A DNA stretch of 64,000 nucleotides from Amycolatopsis acidicola (GTDB lineage Bacteria; Actinomycetota; Actinomycetes; Mycobacteriales; Pseudonocardiaceae), in contig NZ_VMNW02000024.1 of the NCBI RefSeq assembly GCF_007713735.2, positions 1-64,000 on the forward strand, written 5' to 3'. Shown here in pieces: positions 22,101-34,100 of this stretch. The notes under the pieces are model-generated. The model was not told the origin of the DNA and made no database searches. It saw only the letters and a list, made by a program, of their open reading frames with translations. Both the position numbers and the translations under genes were made by a program. Position 1 is the stretch's first letter; the number at the start of each line of letters is the position of its first letter.

Positions 22101-25100
22101 CGGAAGCGGTGGAGCACGGCCCTGGTGGTGGCGACCAGGTCGGGATCGGCGGGCGCCGGCGGCAGCGGGGCCAGCGCCACGGGCCGCAGCCAGAACATCG
22201 AGTCCAGCCAGCCGGGATCGACCTCGATCAGCTGCCTGCGCTGCCAGGGTTCGGCGCGGTCGTGCACCAGGACCAGCTCGGCCGCGATGTCGAGCAGGAC
22301 GGCCTGTGCGGTGCTGGTGGCGGCGTCCACACCGGTGCGCAGCAGCAGTTGCTCGAACTCGCCGACCTCGTCCGGGCCGAAGCCGAACAGCGCGGCCAGT
22401 CCGGCGTGCTGCCTCGGAGCCACAGTGGCCAGCGCGGTCAGCGCGCCCGCGCTGGGAGCGGCGGGAAGTTCGATCAACTCCGCGTCCGCGTCGGCCGCGA
22501 AAGCCATCCCGCGCACGAGCGCGGTGGCCACCGCGGCGGTGAACCGGTCGGGCCCGTGTACCCGGAACAGCTCCGCAAGATCGACTTCGGCGTTGCCCTG
22601 GGAAAGCTGGAACATGTTGTGCGCCATGAGGTTCCGCGCACCCCCGAGCAGGGGCAGCAGCTCGCCGAGCGCTTCGGCGAAGCCTGCGGGCACCGCGGCT
22701 CGCGGCTCTTGCGGCCGGCCGTCCACCGGCCTGCCCGCCCATGCGTCCGCGACGGCTTCCTCGTTGTAGGCGTCGCGCACCAGCTGCGTCAGCGGCATCC
22801 CGGTCCTGGTGGCGCGCACGCGCAACGCGTCGAGATCCAGCCGCTTGGCCTTCACCTCGGCCTGCTGCATCTCGGTGAGCTGGTCGCGCGGGTGTTCGGT
22901 GTGCAGGACGTGCACCTGGCCGTCGCCGAGGATCCGGTACCGGCTGATGCTGCCGTCGGGTTCGGTTTCGGCGAGTTCGATCTCGACGGCGCTCCGCTCG
23001 TCGGTGGACAGTTCGGCCGCGACGCCCCGCATCAGTTCGACCCGGTCCAGCAACAGGCCGCCCGCGTCGAGCGAAACGTCGAAGTCCACTTCGGACGGTA
23101 GTTCGGCGAACGCGGTGTTCGCGATCGCGTAAGCCTCGTGCCAACGAGTAAGCGCTTCCCCTGCCGCCCGGTGCGCTTCGGCGTGCGCCAGCGCGTGCTC
23201 CGGCGTGGCGTTCGCCCCCTCGGCCAGGTACCGCACCGCCGCCTGCGTCCGGGCTTCACGGGTGGCGAGCACGTCGCGCGCCGTCCGGCCGAGTTGCTCC
23301 GCCACGGCGCGCATTCCGTCCGCGCCGGGCGCGTGCTCGGCGAGGAAGGCCAGCACGTGCGCGGCGAGTTCGACGTTCGCTTGCGCGATGGCCTCGGTTC
23401 GGTCCGTGGTCACGACCAGCAGGCCACCCGGCTCGGTCTGCTCCGGGCGCGCCTCGCGCACCACCTCGGCGAGTTTCCGGTGCGCCGCATGGGATTCGTA
23501 GCCAGGACGCCGGGCGGCCTCACGCAACAACGGGTCGAGGTCGAGCGGACGCTCCTGCGCGGCCTGGCGCCGCCGCGCGAGCAGTTCCCGCGCTCGCTCA
23601 TCCAGTCCGGGCACGTCCTCGCTGAGCCGCCACGCGTCGCGGGCCATGATTCGCTGCCGCAGCAAGGGAACTTCGTGCTCGTGCAGCTGCAGCACGACGT
23701 CGACCATGCCGGTGTCCGCGGTGGCGACGGCACCCTTGAGCTCCCCGCCGACCTCGAACCGCAGCCGGACCCGGACCTCGACCTGCGGGCTGGTGCTCTC
23801 CCCGCCGAGCCCGTGCCGGTGGCCGACCTGGCTCTGCGAACCGCGGGAGTTGTCCTTGCCGCGCTCACCGGACACGACGGACACGCCGCCGCCGAACGTC
23901 CCGCCGCGATGCGAGCCGCGCTCGATCATGCGGGTCTTTTCCGACCAGTCCGCCTGCTGCAGCCCGCCGGTGCTGTACCGCCGGACGATCTCCACCTGCG
24001 GCTCGCCCCGCAGCCGCACGCGCAGCGCCAGCAGGTCGTCGGCGGTGGCGGGCAACTTGGCCAGGTCCACCCACCACGCCGCGAGATCCGGCCACTTCGT
24101 CGGCCCCTGGTTCGCGGTGAACAGGTGCCGCAGCGTGTGCAGCGCCGCGGCCGCGCGGTGCGGTTTCAACAGCTTCCGCACGACGTTTTCGGCTGCGGGC
24201 AACAACGACTGATACCCGATTTCCAGTGGCGTGCTGGCCAGCCCGACCGGGAAGGTCTCCACCCGGCGGTAGTCCGGCGGCAGCTCCGGGCCCATCGGCG
24301 CGCGCGCCACCTTCGCCTGCGGATAGCTGATGGTCAGCGTCCCGGTGGACGCCTCGTGCCGTTCCTCGCCGGGCTGTTTGGCCAGGATCCGGTCGGTCAG
24401 CCAGGCCCGCGCCGGTTCCAGCTCCCAGGTGAACCGGGCTTCGTACCGCTGGTGGAACACGACGGCGCCGTCGCGGTCGACCGTGCCCTGCTGCCGCATC
24501 CACGACATCGTGGTGGTCTGTGTGGTGGGCCTGCCCGCCATCGCGCCGCCGTCGACGAACCCGCCCGAACCGCCGATCCCGGCCGCGCGCTGGTGCATCC
24601 GCGCGCGGCTCCACGTCGGCCACTCGCGGCTCTTGACCTCGCTGCGCGCCGAAGGGTCGAGCGCCACCGGCACCGGCTCGCCGATTGGGACGAGTTCGTA
24701 GCGCCCGCTCAACCGCATCCACTGGCCGCGCCGCCGGACCAGTCCGCTGTAGATCTCGGTGCCGCCCTCGGCCATCGCGAGCCGTAGCGTGTTGCTCAGC
24801 GCGGCACCCGGCGCGAGCACGTCGCCGACGCGTTCGGCGAGGCCGGCGACCTGGGTGTAGTCGGGCATCAGCCGGGCGAGCACGCGCATCGAGCGCCGGA
24901 ACGGGGTGGCCTCGCCGTGGTCCTGCCGCCAGCCGGTGACCGTGCCCGCGCCGAGCCCGTGCCCGATCACCGGCTTGCCGGGCAGCCGCGCGTACGACGG
25001 CGGCTGGAAACCGCCGCGCACCAAGGCTTGGTAGTCCCGGCGTTCGTGCACCCGCTTCAGCTCCGCCAGCGGATCGGCCGCCGTGGGATCCGCCTCCGGG

Positions 25101-28100
25101 TACAGCGCCAACGCGGCGGCGGCGAACGTGGGATCTCCCAGCCGCAGCACGGCACCGGCGGCGACATCGGCGGCCAGGTCGAATCGGCCGTCCCGCCACC
25201 GCCGGAGCAGCTCGGCGATCGTGTCCGCGGGGACCGCGCGGAGCACCACGTCCATCCCGGCGGCGTAGTACTGGAGCACCTTGGTCGCGGGCAGCAGCCA
25301 TTCGTACGTCATCGGCAGGGCTTCTTCGTGACCGCCGCCCGTCACGGTGGCCGCGATGGCGGCTTCGAGGATCAGCGCCGGGCCGGGGTTCGCCGAGGAG
25401 TGCTCCTCCGTCCCGCCGGGGCGGCCCTGCCGTTCCACGGTCCGGCCACCGGCCAGTACCACCCCGCGTACTCCGCCGACCTCGGCTGTCTGCGTCGTGG
25501 TGCCCGTTTTGCTCTGGCGCAGCAGGGATTCCTGGCCGTCGAGGGTGAGCGCCCACGGTCCGCCGGCCACGTCGTCGACCAGCCCGGTGGCCTGCACGGC
25601 GGTGACCGAGCCGGTGATCCAGGTGCGACGGCCGGAGCGGTCGCGGTGCGGCACCGGGATCCCGTCGGTGAGCAGGCGGCCGATCCGGGGCCGGACGGTG
25701 GCGTTGCCGACATCCGCGGGCGGCGCCCCGGCACGCAACGTCCGGCCGACCGCGGCGGTCAGGCCGCGCGCGTCCAGTCCCTGCGGGGCGGTGCCCGCGG
25801 TCAGCAGTTCCACCGGAACACCGGACGGGGTCGGGACTTTTTCGCCCCGCACCGGGGTCACGGCGGCGGTGAGCACCTCGGCGAACTGGCCGGGGAAGTC
25901 CTGGGAGACGGGCTCGGCCAGCGCGGGCCGGACCGTCACCTCCCAGCGCAGCGGCACCCGGTACAACTCCGCCGGGCCCGTGTAGTCCAGCCTGCTTCCC
26001 GCGTACTGGAGCCAGATCTGGGAGTCGCCGGTGCTGTAGGTGTTGGTGCGGTCCCGGTCGTAGACGCGCAGCAGGGCGGTGAACGCCTTGGTGGAGGTCC
26101 TGGAGTAGGTGGTCGCCGTGGTCACCTGCGCGGACGCGGCGTCGAGCACCGTGCGGGAGGCGTGCGGCAGCCGCCCGACCGGCTCCGCCTTTTCCAGGTC
26201 CCACACCGCCTTGACGACGACCTCCGCCTCCTCGGCCACCCCGAGACGACCGGCCTCGGCCAGCGGGATCCGGTAGCCGTCCTGCAGCGCCTCGGTCAGC
26301 CACAGCGTGGCGTTCTCCGGCGAGAGCTGGTCGAGCACCCGGTCGAGGTCGGGGTGGATGCCTTCGGCGAGCTGCTCCTCGATGAACCGCTGCACCTCGT
26401 GGAGCCCGGACAGCCGCCATACGTCGTCGGTCATACCGGGGCCGGCGGGCCGCAAAGCCGTCTGCTCCGCCACGGGTTCCTCGAACCCGCCGTCCACCAT
26501 CACGGGCACCTGCCGTGTCACGACGAACTGTTCGCCGTTCTCGCCGACGCGGGCCACCCCGTGCTCGTCGACGTCCGGCACCGCGACCGCCCGCGTGACG
26601 ATCGCGCCGTTCCCGTCGTAGCGGAGCTCGTTCTTCCCGACCCGCAACCCGTTGGCGGCGGCCACTTCCGCGGCGATCTCGAAATACCCGTCGCCGTACA
26701 CCAGCGACTGCTCGGTGGCCTTGCCCGCGCGGCGGACCTCGATCCGCGTCCTGGTTTCGACGGCGTAGGTGTGCTGCGCCCTGGTGTCGTAGCCCTCGGG
26801 GAACGAAACGCTGCCGATGTCGTAGCCGGTGCTGAGATCGACCGCGCTGCCCGCCAGCCGCCGGTGCTCCCAGATGACCTTGGTGCCCGCCGAAACCCCG
26901 CCCTGCAGCCCGCGGTTCAGCTCGACCGTCTCGCCCGTGGAGCGCCGGACCATCGAGCTGTGCCCGGGGTGGATCCCGGGCGCCGCGGCGTGCATGGGGC
27001 GGGCCGCGGCCCAGTCGATCTCGGTGCGCAGCACGATCTCGTACTCGGGCTTGCCGTCGTCGTCGCGCAGGACGAAGCCGAAACCCTTGTCGCGTAACGC
27101 TTCCTGAGTGCGTTCCTGGCGCTGCAGGTTGATCAGCACCTCTTCCTGCCGCTCTCGCGGGACGACGGACATGATCGTGCCGGCGAGGTCGTCGTCGTCC
27201 TGGAGCGCGGTCAGGCGCCCGGCCCGCAGCAACTCCTGTTCGTCGCGGGCCGCCTGGTCGAACGCCACGGTCTCGCCGACCGGCTGCTGGTACGCGGCGT
27301 TGATCCAGACCCGCAGCGGTTCCGCCGGGCGCTCCAGCTCGCGCCAGCCCTTGCCGTCGTAGACCCACGGGGTGGCGTCCAGGTCGTAGGCGACGAAGGT
27401 GCCCTCGTGCTCGTCGCCGGAACCGCGCCGGGCCATCCGCTGTTCCTGCGCCGTGGTGGTCTTCTGGCCGGTCCACCGGCCCTGGACGCCGAGCCCGGCC
27501 GCCGCGCGGGCCCGGCCCTCGGTGGTGCGCACGTCGCCCGAGTTCGCGCCGATCAGCGGCAGCCCGGAGTGCAGTCCGGTCCGGCGGTCCACGGTGATCG
27601 GCACGGGGACGCGGACCGGCCTGCCCACGCGGAAGCCGATGGTGCGGGTCACCCCGCCGTGCATGAGCTTGTACCCGGTGCCGCCGAGCACCGCCGGCAG
27701 GTTCGCGAGCAGTTTCGTGCTCAGCTCGTCCTGCGCGATCGGCGGTTCGGCGCCGTTGTCGTTGAACTCGGCGACGAGGTCCTTCAACGCGGGCAGTCGC
27801 TGGTCGACCAGCAGCGCCTTGACGATGGCCAGTTCCGTCGGATCGACCAACGGCGCGGGGGCGGCGGGCGGCGCTGTCGGCGGCGGGGTGCCGCCGGAGT
27901 CCGGAGTCTCTCCTGGGGAAGCGCTTTCCGGCGCCGTGGTGCCGCCCTGCGGGCCGGTCGGCGGGGGTGTCGGAACGGTGCCATCGCCGCCCTCGTCCTG
28001 GCCGGGATCCTCGTCGTCGCGCAGGAACCGGTCCGGGTCGGCGCGCACGGCGTCGATCGCTTCCTTGACCGTGAGGCCCATCAACAGCGCGCGCGGCGGG

Positions 28101-31100
28101 CCCGCGGCCAGCACCGGCGGCACGGCGAGCACCAGCCGGTTTCCGGGGAACACCAGCAGTTCCGGTGCGGTCAGGTCCGGGTCGAGCGCGACGCCGAAGC
28201 GCGCTTCCCTGCCGTCCTCGAGCCGCAGCAGACCTTCCTTCCGCTCCGGGTCCCAGCCCGAGTGCCGCGCGAAGGCGACGGCCGCGGCCTCCTGCGCGTC
28301 CACGGGATCGGTGCTCTCACCACGCCTCGTCCACGGGCGCAAAGGCAAGCGGTCCAACACCTCCCCGGGTTTCATCGGCGAGGTGGGCGCAGCCGTGACG
28401 GTGCGGGGGAAGAAGCCGAGGTGGATCACGTGGTCGGTGTCGAACGGCAGATCGGGGTCACCGGCGTAGGGCGCCAGCGGCAGCGAAAACCCGGTCTCCC
28501 GCAACCCGGCCGAAACGATCGCCTCGTGGAAGGTTTCCTCCAGCGGTTCGGCCGGATCCGCGTAGCTGACCGTGACGGCGCCGGGCACCGGCTCGTCGGT
28601 GAGCACGAGCAGCCGGGTGTCCGGCTGCCCCAGCACGTCGGCGGTGCGCGACAGCTCGCTCATCGGCACCACATGGATCCCGGCCGCCTCGACCAGGTCG
28701 GTGATCGGCAGTTCGTCCGGCACCAGCGCGTGCGTGATGCCGCCGCGGACCAGGGCTTCCAAGTGCTCGACCGGAATCCACGGGACGCGCAGGACACGGT
28801 GCTGGCCAAGGATTTCCGCGTAGTCCACGGGGATGCGGGCGGCGTCGGACAGCTCACGAGCGAGGTTGTCCGCCGAGCCCCACACCGGCGGCGGGCCCTG
28901 GTTGAAGCCCTGCCGGTGCACGGGATCCTCGCCGGGGCGCGTGTGCGCAGGGCCTTCACCCGGCCCGGTGCGCCGCGGCCCGCTCCCCGCACGCCGCTCA
29001 CGGAAGATGCGCTTGCCCTGGGTGCGAACGCTTTCGTTGTGCTCCTGCTGCGCTTCGTTCACACCCTCCAGCGCCTGCGCGGCGTGCAGGTTCGGCGCCT
29101 GCGCCTCGATGATCGTGGTGAGCAGCGCCATTTCCCGGCTCAGCGAACGGGACGGTGGCAAGGCGGGCGCGGTGTCCGCCATCGCGCGCCGCCGGGCCGC
29201 CGCCGCGGTGATGAGCGCACGACGGTCCTCTTCGGACAGTTCACGCTCCGGTCCCGGCGCGCCGGCCCACACAAGTTGTTCCCCCGCAACGGGATCCCGG
29301 GTTTCGACCGCGAGCAGCTCCGCGACCGCGCGCTTCTCCCGCGCCGCCTCCGACGTGAACGTCTTCGGGTCGAAGCGCGGGCGGAGCTTCGCCGCGACCG
29401 GGGTCGAACCCACGCGCTGCGCCGAGTACGCCGGCGCCTCGGGCGCACGCTGCGCGCGCCACTTCTGCAGCCGCAGCCACGCGGCGCGGGCTGCCCAGAT
29501 CGTCGGCCCGGACAACGCGATCGCGGTGCCGGCCGCCGTCGGCACCGGCCCGGACGTGCCGGTGGCGGCCGCGAGCCCGGTCAGGCTGTAGTAGGCCAGC
29601 GCGGAGTTCGCGATGTAGCTGGCGACCGGCCCCTTGCGAGAGCTGTCGCGGCCCATCTTGAGCTCGATCTGCACGCCCAGCTTGGAGATGTAGGCACCGG
29701 CGCCGGCCAGCGAGGCACTCACGAGCGCCTGCGTCCAGTTGAACGAACCGGGCGACAGCGAGCTGACCGTGAGCATCCCGGCGGCGACCGTCATCGACGG
29801 GAACGCCAGCAGGTTCTGCAGCCGGCGCCAGCGCGGCAGCAGGGTGTTGTCGTAACCCGCGAACCCGCCGATCGCGTTGGACAGCGACGAGGAGAGGAAC
29901 AGCGCCGAGGGCACCGCGAACGCGGCCTGTGTCCAGGACTGCAGCCCGCTATGGGTGACCGCCGAAAACACCTGCCACGCAAGGCTTCCCGCCCAGCTCG
30001 CGGCGAGCGCCGAGGAGAAGACCTTGCCCAGCTTGCCCGCGTGCGGGCCGAGCTTGCTGATCGAGTCGGTGGTGCCGCCGACCGAGCGGTTCACCTTGTC
30101 GCGCCACCGGGAGAACTCCTCGATCGCCAGCTGCTGCCGGTCGAACTGGGTCTCGCCTGCCGCCAGGGGGGTGGTGATGATCGCCTGGAAGTCCAGCAGG
30201 AACTGCCGGGTGTCCGGCAGCACCTCCCGCCGCACCTCCTCCAGGATTTCGGCGAACTCGTTGCCGGGGTTGATGTCGTACCGCATGTAGTCGTTGATCA
30301 TCTTCGCGAGCCTGCTCGCGAGCCGGTAGTCCAGCCTGCCGCGTTCGACGAGCGCCTCGCTGCTGACGCGGTTGTCCTGTGAGTGCGCCACCTTCGCGTT
30401 GTTGAGCAGCGACCTGATCCCGAACGCCGCGCCGTTGATGCCCTGCAACACCAGCGCGGTGGCCGGGACCGCCCAGAGCGGCCCGCCCGCCGTGACGGCC
30501 GCGGCCGCCGCCCCGCCGGCGACCAGGCCGACGCCACCCCAGCCGAGCAACGCCTTCCGCTTGAAGCTCGCGCGCACCCTGGCGATGGAGGCGCGGGCGG
30601 CGATCTGGTCCCGCTCCGCCTCGTCCACACCGGACTGAATCTCGTCCACAAAGGACTGACGCTGCTCCGCCGTCATCGGCTCGGACGCTTCGCGGTACGT
30701 CCGCTTCTTGTCGCGTTCGTCCGCGCGGACGCCCCGGTTGATCCGCAGCCGGGACTCCTCGCCCGCCTCGACCGCGTCGCGTGCGCGGCCCCCGGCGACG
30801 AGCGCCTCGATCGTCCCGCCGCCGTGCAACAGCCCGTCGACGGTCCCCGCGGCCTTCAGGCCACCGCGGTTGCGCCAGCGCTGGATCGCGGCGTCGCGCA
30901 GCACGCCGAGGTCTTCGCGGAACTCGCCGGAAGCGGCGGTGGCCGCGGCACGGAACAACTTGCGCGGGTTGGAGCCCGCCGCGACGCGGCCGTCCGCCGC
31001 GTCGTACCAGCGCTTGCCCGCCATGATCTGCGGGTTGTGCTGCCAGACGTCCGGCCGGACGCGGAGGTGATCGGCCAGCGACTCCATCCCGAAACCGGGC

Positions 31101-34100
31101 CCCTGCGCCTTGTACCCGGTCTTCCGCTGCCAGCCTTCGCTGCGTTTCTCGTCGACCCAGTCCTTGATCCGGTCCTGGCGTTCCTCCGACAGCTCGCCGA
31201 TGAAGTGGTCCCAGGCGCCCGAACTGATCTCGTTGAACGCGAACTCGGCGGTGCGGCGGCCCGCCTCCTCGTGCAGGCGCGCGAAGTTGCCGTGCAGGAT
31301 CGATTCCACGACCTCCTCGCCCGCGCGCTCCGCGATCTCCTCCAGCAGCGGCGTCATGTCGTTGAAATGCCGCAGGTAGTGCCCGCTGGGCTGCGGGTTG
31401 ACCGAGTCGGTGCCGAACAGCAGCCGCCGGTGGTTGCGGATCGCGAACTGGATGAACGCCTCCCGCACCTCGGGATCGGCGTTGATGTGCTGCTCCAGCA
31501 CGTTCCACGAGATGTCGAGTTTGACGTTGGTGGTGTCGAGCAGCCACTGCAGGCGCGCGAAGTGCTCGACGGTGAGCGTGGTCCAGCTGCCGACGCCCAG
31601 ATGCGCCCAGACGACGTTCGCGTCCTTGAACTCCTCCTGCTGCAACAGATACGCCATCGGGGCGAGGTTGCGCTCGTCCGGCGGGGCGGCCTTGAACAGG
31701 CCGTTCGGGCGCAGCAGGGCCTGGCCCATGTCGTTGTGCAGGATCAGCACCTGGCCGGTGAGCGAGATCGCGCGCAGTAGCTCCAGCAGGTGCGGGTTGT
31801 AGACGCCGGGCAGCATCTCCGGCAGGCTGTTCAGCTCCCGCTCGCGGCCTGCTTCCTTGAGCAGCGCCCGGATCTGCGGCAGCGCCTCGGTGAGTTTGTC
31901 GGAGAACTCCAGCTGTCCCAGCTCGGAGAGGCCACCGTCGGCGGGGAACAGCTCGCGCAGGTCCGGGTGGTCCGCCGCGAGCTCTTCGAAGAGCCTGCGG
32001 ATCGACGGCCGGGAAGCGAGGTCCTCCTTGACCATCATCGCCGCGGAGGTGAGCTTGCCGACGAACGGCACCCACTCCGGGTTGAGCACCTCGCTGGCTT
32101 CCCGCTGCAGCAGCGGTTTGACGGCTTCCTTGGCGAAGGTCGTCTCGGCGAGGTAGCGCGCGGCCTCGCCGTGCATGATCAGCTTCGACATCAGGTAGCC
32201 GCCGACGCCCGGCATGTCCACCCGCGAACCCGAGATCCCGGGGAACCAGCGCGCCTGCTCCTCCTCCGACATGCGTTCGCGCGCGTCGAAGAACCGGACG
32301 TCGGAGAGCTTGCCGTGCATGTTCAGCATCGGCACCCGGAAAACGAACCCGATGCGCAGCACGTTGATCAGGCCGTAGTACCAGGAGCCGGTGGAGCCCG
32401 CGACCAGCCCGATCCCGCGCTGCGGGATCGGTGAGGCGACCACGATGTTGGGCAGGCCCTGCCTGCGCAGCCAGCGCAACAGGTTCTCGTAGGTGATGTA
32501 CCGCCCGGCGTCGTAGCCCTCGGGGTGCATGTGGATGTCGTGGAAGAACGCCCACCGGCGCGGTTTCCCGACCCGGCCGGCCACCCGTTCCGAAACACCG
32601 AGCGCTTGCAGGTCCTCGGAAAGCACCGTGCTGCCGGAGTCGAGCGCGGCGAAGGCGGCCATCCGGTCGGGCACGTCCTCCAGTCCCGCGGACGGGCGGT
32701 CGCGGGTCAGCGCGAGGCTCAGGTCGAGCGACGCGTCGACGACCGGGAGCCGCGGCGCGTCCGGCAGCATCTCCGGGTTGCGCGTGATGGTGCTGACCGC
32801 GTCGAACGTCAGCCCGGACAGCCGGGCGATCTCCCGGTTCTCCAGTTTTTCCTTGCCCGCCTTGACGACCACCGCCTGCATCGCGCGGACGTAGACCACG
32901 TGACTGTCGCGCCGCTGCCGCTCGGCCTCCCGCACTCGCTCGATCGCGGCCCGGAGCCGGTCCTGGTTCGTCTGCGCCTTCGCCGCCAGGTCCCGCAGCA
33001 CTTCGGTCGCGGGCCGGTCGTCGGCGACCGCGTTGGCCATCCGCTGAGAAGCGACGTACTGCACCGGCAGGCCCAGGATCGAGGCCACGGCATCGGTGTC
33101 GCCCGCGGTGATCCGCAGCAGGTGCGGGATCCGCATGCGTTCCGTGAGCACCGCGGCCCTGGCGGAGCGGAGCTCGGCGACCGACTCGAAGTACTCGACC
33201 TCGGCGGCGTGGCGCTGTGGCTCGGCCTCGTACCGGGCCGCGACCAGTTCCCCGCGGATGCCGCGGCGGTGGCGCAGCAGCGGGCGGCGGCGCGGCCGGG
33301 CCAGGTCCGGCAGCTCGGTCGTGCCGACCTCGGCGAGCACCGGCCTAGTGGCGACCGCCATCAGCCGGGCGCGAGCCTCGTCGAGGATCGCTTCGCGCGC
33401 CTTGGCGCCGAGACCGCGGTCGGCGGCCTCCTGCCCGCTCCGCTCGATCACCGCCAGCGTGGTCTCCCTGAAGCGGAGCCACGCGCCCTCTTCCCGTTCC
33501 AGTTGGTCGGTCGCCTGGTCCAGCGTGCGGCTCAGCCGCTGCACGTGCTGCTCGATGAGCAGCTTGACGTCCTCCCAGTTGTCCGCTTCGAGGATCCGCG
33601 CGTGCAGCGCGGGCGGCGGGTCGACCGGCGTGCCAGGGTCCAGCACCAGCGACGCCACCAATTGCGGGGACAGCCGGTAGATCCGGGCGACGTCGGCGAC
33701 GACCTCCGGATCGTCCATCGGGACGGGAATGCCCTGTTTCTGCTTGAACTCCACGCCGGCGCGGACGAGCCACCGCACGTCCGCGATCCGCTGCTCGTAC
33801 AGCCTCGTCGCCTTGGCGGCACGCGCCAGCGCGCGGGCCAGGCTCCGCTGCCGCGGCTCCGAGCGCAGCACGTGGGCGTTGACGTCGCCCAGCAGCCGCA
33901 ACCGTTCGGCGGGCTTCGGGCCCCACGCCTTGACCGAGCCCTTCGCGAACAGCTTGGAGAAACCGAACTTCCGGCCGTCGCCGGTGATCGAAGCCGGCGC
34001 GTCCGGCGGGCGCGTGGTCGCGGGCCGGGCGGGCTCGACCGTCCGCGCCGGCTCGGCGGCACCGTCGAAGTCGCGCTCCGCGTGCCCGGTCGTGATCGCG

